NCBI GenBank assembly: GCA_946186245.1
Contig: CAMHMN010000028.1
Location: 1-34,101, forward strand
Length of the DNA stretch: 34,101 bases
DNA from: an uncultured Clostridia bacterium
Lineage (GTDB): Bacteria > Bacillota > Clostridia > Oscillospirales > Acutalibacteraceae
Reading direction: 5' to 3'
Part shown: piece after piece, positions 25,478 to 33,256 of the stretch
Position numbering within the stretch: position 1 is the stretch's first letter
Layout: each line of letters begins with the position of its first letter
Position numbers and translations under genes: made by a program
Notes under the pieces: model-generated
Databases searched by the model: none
What the model was told of the DNA's origin: nothing
Seen by the model: the letters and a program-made list of their open reading frames with translations, nothing else

Positions 25478-25954
25478 CTATTTTGAGAGCGAACGTGAGC
25501 GTTTCAGCTCATCCGAATCCAGAATAATTGTAACAGGACCATCGTTGAGCAGTTCCACCTTCATATGCGCCCCGAATTCACCTGTCTGCACATCGGCAAT
25601 GTGATATTCCTCTCGCAGCAATTTCACATAGTATTCGTACAGCCCGTTGGCCATGTCAGGCGGCGCCGCATTGGTAAAACTGGGACGGGTTCCCCTCCGG
25701 CAGTCGGCGTAAAGCGTGAACTGGGAAATCACCAGCACCGAACCGCCGATATCGGCAAGTGACAGATTCATCTTTCCGGCCTCATCGCAGAATATCCTCA
25801 TTCCGGCGGTCTTTTTGGCGAGAAGTTCCGCTTCCGCGCGGGTATCTCCTTGGCCTGCTCCGAACAGCACCAGAAAGCCCTGCCCTATTTTTCCTTTTAC
25901 TCCCCCGTCAATCGTCACCGAAGCGTGTGAGACACGCTGAATAACAGCACGCAT
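25478..25954 (-). CDS. dtd: D-aminoacyl-tRNA deacylase
   Basis: 158 aa. It removes D-amino acids mischarged on tRNA, and glycine from tRNA-Ala. The two cross-subunit motifs of DTD are present: SQFTL (S77-L81) and GPVT in NDGPVTI near residue 140. It opens with the family-typical [16 protein letters not shown] preceded by GGGAGATG. First gene of the dtd-MBL-hemZ-kinase-comM operon. The terminator of the preceding regulator ends only about 22 nt upstream, leaving little room for a separate promoter. Confidence 0.96.
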   Translation of the reverse strand: MRAVIQRVSHASVTIDGGVKGKIGQGFLVLFGAGQGDTRAEAELLAKKTAGMRIFCDEAGKMNLSLADIGGSVLVISQFTLYADCRRGTRPSFTNAAPPDMANGLYEYYVKLLREEYHIADVQTGEFGAHMKVELLNDGPVTIILDSDELKRSRSLSK

Positions 25955-25976
25955 TGTAAAACATCTCCCATCAGTC

Positions 25977-26013
25977 TAAAAAAAACGGCAGTCCGACATA
26001 TTGCAGACCGCCG
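25977..26013 (-). terminator. Terminator between the DtxR-like gene and dtd
   Basis: On the minus strand, a 10-bp stem (26013-26004 with 25995-25986, including two G-T pairs) is followed by nine T (25985-25977). It lies 6 nt past the regulator stop and 22 nt before dtd. Confidence 0.82.
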
Positions 26014-26019
26014 ATGCAT

Positions 26020-26406
26020 TTATTGCTCGCCCTTTCCGTCTTTGAGGCTTTCGTACTGACCCCTGATCGCCTCAAAGCTGTCTTTGCTGATAATATGTTC
26101 TATCCTGCAGGCGTCCTTTACGGCGGTTTGCGGGTCAACACCCAGCAGCATAAAATACTGCGAAATGACACGATGTCTCTCATACATTCTGTCGGCTATT
26201 TCAAAGCCGCTTTCTGTCAGAGTGATAAAACCGTTATCATCAACGCTGATATAGCCGTTCGCACGCAGGTTTTTCATCGCGACACTCACACTGGGCTTGG
26301 AAAAATTCAATTCGTTGGCAATATCTATCGAACGCACGGAGCCCTTACGCTCCTGAATGATCAATATCGTTTCAAGGTAGTTTTCAGCAGATTCTCTGAT
26401 GTTCAT
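26020..26406 (-). CDS. DtxR/MntR-family metal-dependent transcriptional regulator
   Basis: 128 aa. An N-terminal winged helix (ESAENYLETILIIQERKGSVRSIDIANELNFSKPSVS, then LTESGFEIADRMYERHRVI) is followed by the dimerisation/metal-binding motif DACRIEHIIS. It lacks the C-terminal SH3-like domain of DtxR itself and is of MntR-like length. It would repress metal uptake or efflux genes when bound to iron or manganese; no such transporter is in the window. The leader contains repeated AGTTA units (about 26423-26435) next to its own promoter, a possible autoregulatory site. The TAGGAG Shine-Dalgarno is 11 nt before ATG. Confidence 0.92.
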   Translation of the reverse strand: MNIRESAENYLETILIIQERKGSVRSIDIANELNFSKPSVSVAMKNLRANGYISVDDNGFITLTESGFEIADRMYERHRVISQYFMLLGVDPQTAVKDACRIEHIISKDSFEAIRGQYESLKDGKGEQ

Positions 26407-26464
26407 CTCGTTATTAGCTCCTACTTAACTTAACTATTTGCAAAAATCGGTATAGTCATTTATA

Positions 26465-26493
26465 ATTATACACTTATTTTCCCTCAATTACAA
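26465..26493 (-). promoter_or_regulatory. Sigma-A promoter of the DtxR-like regulator
   Basis: On the minus strand, TTGTAA (26493-26488), 17 bp, TATAAT (26470-26465). The predicted leader is about 50 nt and contains tandem AGTTA repeats. Confidence 0.65.
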
Positions 26494-26541
26494 CAATTCC
26501 AGACAATTATCACACTAAAACGAATTGAATTTTTTGTGAAT

Positions 26542-27672
26542 TTACTTGAAGAACATATACAGGCGGCATTGCAGGGTACCATTGTAGAGCTTGCGCTGCT
26601 TGTCGCACTTGCGTCCGAAGTACTGCTCGAATTGTTCGTCAGGCGTTATAACGGCATAGCTCCAACCGTCCCTGCGGATAAATCTCTCGCCCATTGTTTT
26701 GTAAATCTTCCGTGCGCTCTCCACGTCCATCAGGCGTTCGCCGTAAGGGGGATTGCAGACCACAACGCCCTTCTCCCCGTCCGGCTCGAAGTCGGCAATG
26801 TCCCGCTGCTCAAAGACAATGCGCTTGGACATTCCCGCCTTGTAGGCGTTTTCCCTGGCAAGCTCAATCACTTCGGGATTGATGTCGTACCCGCAGGCGG
26901 TGAATTCCGCATCGCGCTTGATGAGATCCTTCGCCCGCGTGCGTTCGCTCTGCCATATGAGGGAAGGAATGGCGCTCCAGTCCTCCGACACAAACGACCT
27001 GCGGAGTCCCGGGGCGACATTCAGCGCTTTGAGCGCCGACTCAATGAGAATCGTTCCCGAACCGCAGCAGGGGTCGATGACGTGGGAATAGCTGCGCACG
27101 AACGCGACGTCCGCCATGGCAGCCGCCAATGTTTCACGGATCGGCGCCGCTGCTCCGTTTCGCCGATAGCCGCGCTTGTGAAGGCTGGCGCCGGAGGTGT
27201 CGATCATCAGCAGCGCGACATCCTTCATAATGATAAAATTGATCCTGTGAACCGCTCCCGTTTCCTCGAACCATCCGAGGGAATACTTCTGAGAGAGCCT
27301 GTTCACCACGGCCTTCTTGATAATCTTCTGACAGTCCGGCACGGAATGCAGCTTGGAATTGAGCGAGCTTCCCTTGACCGGGAACGCGTCCGACCTGCCG
27401 ATCCAGCGTTCCCACGGCAGCGCCTTGGTGCCTTCAAAAAGCTCGTCAAAAGTGGTGGCTTTGAATCGCCCCATGACGATGCAGATGCGTTCGGCATAAC
27501 GGCTGGTGAGATTGGCGCGCACAAGCATGCTCTCATCGCCCTCAAAAAGCACTCTGCCGTTTTCCGGAGCGACATTTTCCGCGTCCATGCGGCGAAGCTC
27601 CCCCGCCACAAGTCCTTCCACGCCGAACTGACAGGGAGCCGCCATCAATATCTTATTGCTTATGGTAATCAA
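26542..27672 (-). CDS. THUMP-domain RNA methyltransferase (RlmL N-terminal/YpsC-like)
   Basis: 376 aa, COG0116-type class I methyltransferase, probably for 23S rRNA. The N-terminal THUMP-like region (PCQFGVEGLVAGELRRM onward, RYAERICIVMGRF) binds RNA. The SAM-dependent part has PCCGSGTILIE and the catalytic N-P-P-Y in VCNPPYGERL. The apparent start at 27672 is TTG only about 3 nt from AAAGG; an internal ATG at 27645 lacks a Shine-Dalgarno, so the start is uncertain by nine residues. It lies 16 nt downstream of the unknown 157-aa gene and ends the U32-VOC-unknown-methyltransferase operon. No clear terminator is seen before the regulator. Confidence 0.93.
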   Translation of the reverse strand: MITISNKILMAAPCQFGVEGLVAGELRRMDAENVAPENGRVLFEGDESMLVRANLTSRYAERICIVMGRFKATTFDELFEGTKALPWERWIGRSDAFPVKGSSLNSKLHSVPDCQKIIKKAVVNRLSQKYSLGWFEETGAVHRINFIIMKDVALLMIDTSGASLHKRGYRRNGAAAPIRETLAAAMADVAFVRSYSHVIDPCCGSGTILIESALKALNVAPGLRRSFVSEDWSAIPSLIWQSERTRAKDLIKRDAEFTACGYDINPEVIELARENAYKAGMSKRIVFEQRDIADFEPDGEKGVVVCNPPYGERLMDVESARKIYKTMGERFIRRDGWSYAVITPDEQFEQYFGRKCDKQRKLYNGTLQCRLYMFFK

Positions 27673-27688
27673 AACCTTTCATGCGAAA

Positions 27689-28162
27689 TCAGACCGTTTT
27701 CTGGGGACAAAGCTCGTTCCAGCGGTAGGATGTGCCGTCAGTGCGGATGACAAGAATGCATTCGCGGCTGCCGGGCTTCTTTTTTCTGCGGAGAGAACAT
27801 TCGTATATCACCGTGTCACCGCCCTTGTAGGCATAGAGGAATTCCAGCGGACAGCCCTTTTCGTTGATCCTGCGCGCGAGTTTTTCCACATTGAACTGCT
27901 TGCGGACAGCCTTGCCGTTCTTCCTGCCGTAGAACACATAGCAGGTCACATTCTCGTCGGGTGTGCCCACCGGCAGGTTGAATTCCACCTGCGCTGCATC
28001 GGTGCGCAGTGTTTTGCCGTAGGTGTTGCGGGGATGTTTCTTGCCGATGCAGATGCCGTCGGCAAAGGTGAATGTGATAACCCTGTCGCCCACCGTCATG
28101 CCGGTGGCCTTGCAGTCGTGCAGACTGATGAATTTATCGCTGTTTTCTATAAACTGATACAT
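27689..28162 (-). CDS. Hypothetical protein, 157 aa
   Basis: Soluble protein of predicted beta-rich character, opening MYQFIENSDKFISLHDC and containing GDRVITFTFADGI and a basic RRKKKPGSR segment near the C-terminus. No family is recognised. AAAGGA lies about 11 nt before ATG. It sits between a VOC-domain gene and an RNA methyltransferase with short gaps (18 and 16 nt), so it is co-transcribed. The many charged residues and absence of membrane segments suggest a cytoplasmic role. Confidence 0.8.
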   Translation of the reverse strand: MYQFIENSDKFISLHDCKATGMTVGDRVITFTFADGICIGKKHPRNTYGKTLRTDAAQVEFNLPVGTPDENVTCYVFYGRKNGKAVRKQFNVEKLARRINEKGCPLEFLYAYKGGDTVIYECSLRRKKKPGSRECILVIRTDGTSYRWNELCPQKTV

Positions 28163-28180
28163 AATGATTGAGTCCTTTCT

Positions 28181-28564
28181 TTAAACCGTAATTTCAATTA
28201 ATATATTCTCAAAACCGACAACGCAGCTTTCGTAGTAGCCGTCGCCCGTGAACCGGGGACCGCTTGCCACATCGTAGCCGTCGGATTTCAGCCATTGTGT
28301 CAGAGCATCGACCTTTTCGCGGCTGCCGACGCTGAAGGCAGTGTGATTATAGCCCGTGTGGGGCACGGCACTGTCAATGTCGGCTGTACCGGGCTTTTGC
28401 ATGATTTCCAGCCTTGCGCCGCCGTCAAAGGTAAGGAAATACGACATAAAGCCTGTGTTCTGATTGTGATACAGACTTCCCGAACGGGCAGAAAAGTATT
28501 TCTCAAAGAACGCCTTCGCCCCTTCCAGATTGTTGACGTAAACCGCGACATGTTCTATTCTCAA
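28181..28564 (-). CDS. VOC-family (glyoxalase/bleomycin resistance-like) protein
   Basis: 127 aa, a single vicinal-oxygen-chelate module pair. RIEHVAVYV at the N-terminus supplies the first metal-ligand His (H5), ARLEIM an acidic ligand, GYNHTAFSV another His, and NILIEITV the last Glu. The substrate is unknown. The start is TTG at 28564, with AAAGGAG 8 nt upstream, and that Shine-Dalgarno lies in the last codons of the U32 gene; only 4 nt separate the genes. Confidence 0.9.
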   Translation of the reverse strand: MRIEHVAVYVNNLEGAKAFFEKYFSARSGSLYHNQNTGFMSYFLTFDGGARLEIMQKPGTADIDSAVPHTGYNHTAFSVGSREKVDALTQWLKSDGYDVASGPRFTGDGYYESCVVGFENILIEITV

Positions 28565-28568
28565 AAAA

Positions 28569-29804
28569 TCACTCCTTTATCCTGACAAAGCTGCCCTTTG
28601 GAATGGGTGCTCCGGCATAGGGGATTCTGACCGTCATCATCGCGTGCGGGGCGGCTTCAATGGGATTGCCCTCTCCGTCGTACATCTCGGTGACAGGCAG
28701 CAGAAACGGCTTTTCGTGAGGCGGCATGATATCCAGCGTGTGACCGACGCTGAATTTGTTGCGCTGACGGAGGGTAAGCATGCCCCCTCCGCAGTCTTCC
28801 ACCATTCCGGCGACCTTGTACTCACGGACGTATCCGCCGTTGGCCAGTACCTGTCCCGGCTCCGAGCCGAGATAAAAACCTGTGGAATACTCCCTGTGAC
28901 TCACCTTGCGCAGTTCGTCCAGAATGGCTTCATCAGGCCTGTAATCCGGCGAAGGCGAATCGTAATACCCGTCGATCGCCTGTCGGTAGGCATTGGTTAC
29001 CGCCGCCGTGTAATAGGCGGATTTCGCACGTCCCTCAATCTTGAAGGATGTAATTCCACACCCGATCAGCCTGGGGATGTATTCGATCATGCACATATCG
29101 CGGGAATTGAGAATATGCGTGCCGCTGTCCTCGAATATCTCGAACTTCTGCCCTTCCCTCTTTTCCTCGGTGAGATAATACTTCCAGCGGCAGGGCTGCG
29201 CACAGTCGCCGCGGTTGGCGTCGCGTCCGGTCATATAGCTGGAGAGCAGGCATCTTCCCGAAAAGGACACGCACATGGAACCGTGCACAAATGCCTCGAT
29301 TTCCAGCGCGGAAGGCGTTTTTGCCCGCAGTGCCGCGATCTCGTCAAAACAGAGTTCCCTCGCCAGCACCACGCGGGAAGCTCCCATATTGTAGAATTCA
29401 TTTGCCGTGGCGTAATTGGCGACCCCCGCCTGGGTGGAAATGTGAATGTGCACACCCGGCGCGTATTTCTGCGCCAGACGCATCACACCGATATCGGCAA
29501 TGATGAAGGCGTCCACCCCCGCGTCGGCTGCTTTCCGGAGAAAATCAGGCAGCGCGTCAATCTCGTCGTTGCGCGGAATGGTATTGCAGGTGACGTACAC
29601 CTTCGCGCCGGCGGAATGCGCCAGCTTCACCCCTTCGGCAAGCTGCTCATGGGTGAAATTATTCGCGCCGGCCCGCATGCCGAAGGACGTTCCGGCAAGA
29701 TAAACCGCGTCGGCTCCGTACATCAGGGCGCACTTCAGCCGTTCGATATCCCCGGCAGGCGAAAGCAGCTCCACGCGGCGATTGCTTGTAATTGCTTCGG
29801 ACAT
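28569..29804 (-). CDS. U32-family peptidase/tRNA hydroxylase-like protein
   Basis: 411 aa. An N-terminal TIM-barrel-like region (ELLSPAGDIERLKCALMYGADAVYLAG) is followed by the U32 signature FVHGSMCVSFSGRCLLSS. Four cysteines (C178, C185, C201, C205) are spaced as for an iron-sulfur cluster. Some U32 proteins (TrhP, RlhA) take part in prephenate-dependent hydroxylation of tRNA or rRNA; others were called collagenases. Placement in an operon with an RNA methyltransferase favours an RNA-modification role, which is inference. ATG with AAGGGGAA upstream and a promoter at 29840-29868. Confidence 0.94.
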   Translation of the reverse strand: MSEAITSNRRVELLSPAGDIERLKCALMYGADAVYLAGTSFGMRAGANNFTHEQLAEGVKLAHSAGAKVYVTCNTIPRNDEIDALPDFLRKAADAGVDAFIIADIGVMRLAQKYAPGVHIHISTQAGVANYATANEFYNMGASRVVLARELCFDEIAALRAKTPSALEIEAFVHGSMCVSFSGRCLLSSYMTGRDANRGDCAQPCRWKYYLTEEKREGQKFEIFEDSGTHILNSRDMCMIEYIPRLIGCGITSFKIEGRAKSAYYTAAVTNAYRQAIDGYYDSPSPDYRPDEAILDELRKVSHREYSTGFYLGSEPGQVLANGGYVREYKVAGMVEDCGGGMLTLRQRNKFSVGHTLDIMPPHEKPFLLPVTEMYDGEGNPIEAAPHAMMTVRIPYAGAPIPKGSFVRIKE

Positions 29805-29839
29805 ACTTCGTTCCCCTTTTTGTCCCTATGATAGTATTC

Positions 29840-29868
29840 ATCATACCACAAAAACCGGAATAATTCAA
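29840..29868 (-). promoter_or_regulatory. Sigma-A promoter of the U32 operon
   Basis: On the minus strand, TTGAAT (29868-29863), 17 bp, TATGAT (29845-29840), with a leader of about 30 nt. Confidence 0.7.
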
Positions 29869-29880
29869 TAAGAATTATTC
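29858..29880. promoter_or_regulatory. Palindrome overlapping the U32 -35 box (candidate operator)
   Basis: GAATAATTC (29858-29866) is perfectly inverted at 29872-29880 with 5 bp between. It covers the -35 element, the position expected of a repressor site. No regulator can be named from the sequence. Confidence 0.45.
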
Positions 29881-29915
29881 TCACCTCAAAAATATATGAA
29901 AAATTCAAAAATAAC

Positions 29916-29944
29916 TTGATTTTGCAGATGCTGTATGCTATAAT
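29916..29944 (+). promoter_or_regulatory. Promoter of tRNA-Leu
   Basis: TTGATT (29916-29921), 17 bp, consensus TATAAT (29939-29944). Start near 29951, about 27 nt before the mature tRNA. Confidence 0.75.
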
Positions 29945-29977
29945 TCAATCTGCGGTATGTAATGTGTAACGCGATTT

Positions 29978-30064
29978 GCCGGTGTGGTGGAATTGGCAGA
30001 CACACGGGACTTAAAATCCCGTGATGGCAACATCGTACCGGTTCAAGCCCGGTCACCGGCACCA
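29978..30064 (+). tRNA. tRNA-Leu (anticodon TAA)
   Basis: Acceptor arm GCCGGTG (29978-29984) pairs with CACCGGC (30054-30060), discriminator A, and encoded CCA at 30062-30064. The anticodon stem CGGGA/TCCCG encloses loop CTTAAAA with anticodon TAA at 30012-30014. A long variable arm (TGATGGCAACATC) and the GTTCAAG T-loop make it a type II tRNA, as expected for leucine; total 87 nt. A small hairpin GCTTTGC-GAT-GCAAAGC follows at 30074-30090 without a T-tract. Confidence 0.97.
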
Positions 30065-30095
30065 GAAGTGCACGCTTTGCGATGCAAAGCGGCTG

Positions 30096-30169
30096 TGAGA
30101 ATAGTGAATGGTGAATAGTGAATAATGAATCGTGTTTTTCATTAATTTGCTGCTCACTATTTACTATTC
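30096..30169. repeat. Gene-less hairpin element built of 7-bp GTGAAT-type repeats
   Basis: Four consecutive heptamers (AGTGAAT, GGTGAAT, AGTGAAT, AATGAAT) fill 30103-30130. The right side carries two inverted heptamers (AGTAAAT, AGTGAGC, at 30165-30152 on the minus strand). The two halves form an imperfect hairpin of roughly 30-bp arms. The layout, four direct units on the left and two inverted on the right, is the same as at the ends of the pot-operon cassette. It lies 31 nt downstream of the tRNA and just upstream of the 30203 gene. Confidence 0.7.
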
Positions 30170-30202
30170 TTTTTTTCATAGTAATCCGAAAGGAATGAAA
30201 TT

Positions 30203-31327
30203 ATGAAAAAACTTATTTTTATCCTGCTCAAATACGGAATGAGATGTATTTATTTCTTTATGAAGCTGTTTACCCCGGTCAGCGACAGTGCGGTATTTCT
30301 GAGCCGGCAATCAGACACCCCTTCGGAAAATTTCCTGCTGCTGCGGGATGAACTAAAAAGGGTATCGCCCTCCACCAACTGCGAATTTTTCTGCCGTCTG
30401 GGACTGAAAAGCGAGATGGGACTTTCCTATGTCCTGCTCATGCTGCGTCAGATGAAGGCGCTGGCCGGCGCAAAGCTCTGCATCACCGAGAGCTATTGCA
30501 TCCCCATCAGCATTCTGCACCACAAAGAGCAGCTTCGTATCGTGCAGATCTGGCACTCCATGGTGGCTGTCAAGAAATTCGGATGGCAGACGGTAGGCAT
30601 GCCGGAGGGTACATCCGCTGACATAGCACGGGTCATGGAGATGCACAAGGGCTACGATTTCGTCGCCGTCGGCAGCGAATACATGCGTCCGTTCTTTGCC
30701 GAGGCAATGAATACGCCTATACAAAAAATCCTCCCGCTCGGCACCCCTGTTGCCGACCGGCTTCTTGAATCCACCGGTCAATACGACGAATTGCGGCAGA
30801 GATTCTATGAAACCTATCCGCAGACACAGGGAAAAAAAATCGCAGTCTGGCTTCCGACCATGCGCCGCGACTATCCCATTGACTGTCAGGGCATGATTGA
30901 CGGATTCGACTGCGAAAAATACGCGTTGACAGTAAAGCTGCATCCGCTTGACCGTCATACGGTCATCAAAGGCAAGAGCGCAATCGTTGATAAGAAATTC
31001 ACCACCGAGCAGGCGATCATTCTGGCGGACGCGGTTATTTCGGATTACTCCGGGGCGGCTGCCGAAGCAGCGCTGCTTGATAAGCCGGTATACTTTTTCG
31101 TACCCGACACCGAACGCTACAGCGAACAGTGCGGCATCAACGTCGATCCTCTGGAGGTATTCCCCGGCGTGTCATTTGCCCATCCGGATGAACTTGTGAC
31201 CGCGGTGCTGGAAGAAAAAGCCACGGCAGCAGACACCGCGCATGTAAAAGAACTTCTCTGCGGCGGCTGTGACGGACATTCCGCCGAAAAAATCATTCGT
31301 ATGGCATTGTCACGCGATACGGAATGA
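30203..31327 (+). CDS. CDP-glycerol glycerophosphotransferase-family protein
   Basis: 374 aa, TagB/TagF-like. An amphipathic/hydrophobic N-terminus (LIFILLKYGMRCIYFFMKLF) suggests membrane association. The hallmarks are VQIWHSMVAVKKFGW, matching the family H-G/H-S motif, VKLHP, and the nucleotide-binding ADAVISDYSGAAAEAALLDKPVYFF. Such enzymes add glycerol-phosphate to prenyl-linked sugars for teichoic acids or to capsule/exopolysaccharide. No other teichoic acid gene is nearby, so the polymer is unknown. AAAGGA is 7-8 nt before ATG. It is separated from tRNA-Leu by the hairpin element and converges with the HAD gene 3 nt away. Confidence 0.9.
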   Translation: MKKLIFILLKYGMRCIYFFMKLFTPVSDSAVFLSRQSDTPSENFLLLRDELKRVSPSTNCEFFCRLGLKSEMGLSYVLLMLRQMKALAGAKLCITESYCIPISILHHKEQLRIVQIWHSMVAVKKFGWQTVGMPEGTSADIARVMEMHKGYDFVAVGSEYMRPFFAEAMNTPIQKILPLGTPVADRLLESTGQYDELRQRFYETYPQTQGKKIAVWLPTMRRDYPIDCQGMIDGFDCEKYALTVKLHPLDRHTVIKGKSAIVDKKFTTEQAIILADAVISDYSGAAAEAALLDKPVYFFVPDTERYSEQCGINVDPLEVFPGVSFAHPDELVTAVLEEKATAADTAHVKELLCGGCDGHSAEKIIRMALSRDTE

Positions 31328-31330
31328 GCA

Positions 31331-32170
31331 TTACACCAGACGGTTGTAATTTTCAATGAGCCATTTTGCCACAGCGTCCTCGTCATTGGATTCAATGACG
31401 TCATCCGCGACTTTTTTAAGCGGCTCGACCGCGTTCTCCACCGCGTAACATTCATCGGAAACCTCAAACAGCGGCACATCGTTGATCGAGTCGCCGAAAG
31501 AAATGATGCGCTCCATGCCGGTCAGTTTCTTGATGGTGTCAAGCGCATGCGCTTTGCTCACGCGGTAATCCATGATTTCGAGCCAGAAATGCTCCGGGCC
31601 GTAAATATCCCTTTGCAGCAAGCAGCTCAGCGAATCCTCCGCCGTCAGATCGGCGCAGATCGGCGACAACAGTTCGTCCGTGTCCTCGATGCAGGTGACA
31701 TAGAAAATCTCACCGCAAAAGAGGTCGTCAAAACTGTCAACGGGCAGCATTCTCTCATCTTCCCTGCGTGAATCGAGATACTGCTGCATGCCCACGCTCT
31801 CCGAACCGCGCTGCCACAGCACCTTTTCCTCTCCGTCAAGGTAGGTGTAGACCAACGGACTTACCCCGAATTGATCGAGGGTTTCGGCGATGAGTTCGAC
31901 CTGTGCCTCGTCAAGGCTCTGAATTTCGATGATTTCACCCGTTTCGGGGCTCTTGATGCAGGCGCCGTTGTAGGTGATCACCGGCAGAGAAAGCTCCAGC
32001 TCCTTTGTCAGTCTCATGGCGGAATTGAGCGAACGGGCTGTAGCGTATGTAAAGTTCACGCCCCTGCGTATCAGGGAATTGATGGCGTTTACGGTAAATT
32101 CGGACAAACGCACCTCTGAATTCAACAGAGTGCCGTCAAGATCTGAAATAACCATCGTGTTCAAAGACAA
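31331..32170 (-). CDS. Cof-type HAD phosphatase
   Basis: 279 aa. Motif I is ISDLDGTLL (nucleophile D10, D12), motif II-like YATARS, and the C-terminal GDSINDVPLF provides the Mg-binding Asp residues. The large cap domain between them identifies the Cof/IIB group, which dephosphorylate sugar phosphates or flavin/PLP precursors; the substrate cannot be told. The start is TTG at 32170, with GGAGTG 7 nt upstream; an internal ATG at 32155 is the alternative. Divergent from dusB with only 28 nt between, so each promoter must overlap the other gene. Confidence 0.92.
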   Translation of the reverse strand: MSLNTMVISDLDGTLLNSEVRLSEFTVNAINSLIRRGVNFTYATARSLNSAMRLTKELELSLPVITYNGACIKSPETGEIIEIQSLDEAQVELIAETLDQFGVSPLVYTYLDGEEKVLWQRGSESVGMQQYLDSRREDERMLPVDSFDDLFCGEIFYVTCIEDTDELLSPICADLTAEDSLSCLLQRDIYGPEHFWLEIMDYRVSKAHALDTIKKLTGMERIISFGDSINDVPLFEVSDECYAVENAVEPLKKVADDVIESNDEDAVAKWLIENYNRLV

Positions 32171-32198
32171 AAAATATCACTCCAAGGAATGTAATCAT

Positions 32199-33182
32199 AT
32201 GATGAAACTGGGAAACATTGAAATTAAGGGAAAGGCGGTCCTGGCACCTATGGCGGGAGTCACAGACCGCGCATTCCGCGAGCTGTGCATGGGATTCGGC
32301 GCGGCTTACTGCATAAGCGAAATGGTCAGCGCCAAAGGTCTGATTATGAGCGACCGAAAAACCGCTGCGCTGTTGGCCATTTCCGAGGCTGAACGCCCGA
32401 TGGGGCTTCAGCTTTTCGGCTACGAGCCTGACGTGATGGCGGAAGCAGCCCGCATTGCGGCCGAACAATCCCCCGCTGCGATCGACATCAACATGGGCTG
32501 TCCTGCGCCAAAAATCGCAGGCAACCACAGCGGAAGCGCGCTGATGAAAGACCCCGCTCTATGCGGGAGAATAGTCGAAGCGATCACAAAAGCGGTTGAT
32601 ATTCCCGTGACCGTCAAAATCCGCAAAGGCTGGGATGCTTCCAGCGTCAATGCCGTGGAAGTAGCCAAGATCTGCGAATCAGCAGGGGCAAGCCTTATCG
32701 CCGTACACGGACGCACGCGCGAACAGATGTACGCTCCTCCCGCCGACTGGGAAATCATTGCCGCTGTCAAGAACGCCGTTTCCATTCCCGTAATAGGCAA
32801 CGGAGACATTTACTCGGCAAAGGACGCAATGAAAATGATGGAACAGACCGGCTGCGATATGGTCATGGTAGGCAGAGGCGCACTTGGCAACCCTTGGATT
32901 TTTCGGGAGATCAATTCACAGTACGATCTGGAACGTCCCGTTTCACCTCCGGGCATCTATGAAAAAATGACCGTCATGAACCGTCACATCCAGAAGCTCT
33001 GCGAGTATAAGGGTGAAAACGTCGGCATGCGGGAGGCGCGCAAGCACACCGCTTGGTACATGCGCGGCATCAAGGGAGCGGCAAAACTGAGAGTGATGTG
33101 CGGTGAGTTGCGTGAACTGAACGACATGAGAGAGCTTACCAGGCAGGCATTGATGTCTGCTCTGGACATACAGAATGATTGA
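32199..33182 (+). CDS. dusB: tRNA-dihydrouridine synthase
   Basis: FMN-dependent reduction of uridine to dihydrouridine in tRNA. 327 aa from ATG at 32199. LAPMAGVTDRAFRELC binds FMN; the catalytic cysteine is C101 in DINMGCPAPKI; VKIRKGWD and AVHGRTREQMY are further diagnostic blocks, and GNGDIYSA then MVGRGALGNPWIF complete the barrel. A longer frame opens at 31974 inside the HAD gene on the other strand, but the AAGGA at 32184-32188 and the family N-terminus place the start at 32199 (a second ATG follows at once). Confidence 0.96.
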   Translation: MMKLGNIEIKGKAVLAPMAGVTDRAFRELCMGFGAAYCISEMVSAKGLIMSDRKTAALLAISEAERPMGLQLFGYEPDVMAEAARIAAEQSPAAIDINMGCPAPKIAGNHSGSALMKDPALCGRIVEAITKAVDIPVTVKIRKGWDASSVNAVEVAKICESAGASLIAVHGRTREQMYAPPADWEIIAAVKNAVSIPVIGNGDIYSAKDAMKMMEQTGCDMVMVGRGALGNPWIFREINSQYDLERPVSPPGIYEKMTVMNRHIQKLCEYKGENVGMREARKHTAWYMRGIKGAAKLRVMCGELRELNDMRELTRQALMSALDIQND

Positions 33183-33196
33183 CACAGAATTATAAC

Positions 33197-33245
33197 AAAT
33201 CGCACTGCATGGATTCAATGAGAAAAAATCTATGCAGTGCGATTT
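33197..33245. terminator. Terminator between dusB and the 33257 gene
   Basis: Perfect 14-bp stem AAATCGCACTGCAT (33197-33210) with 33232-33245 and a 21-nt loop. The T-richness of the arms allows function on both strands; it lies between convergent genes. Confidence 0.82.
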
Positions 33246-33256
33246 AATTTACGGCA

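Noticed and set aside
29886-30179. Minus-strand open frame of 97 codons over tRNA-Leu
   Set aside because: Its translation is simply the heptad repeats (x-I-H-H-S-L-F type) plus the tRNA complement; not a protein gene.
31974-32198. N-terminal extension of dusB
   Set aside because: It overlaps the HAD gene on the opposite strand and lacks family homology; the Shine-Dalgarno at 32184-32188 sets the start at 32199.
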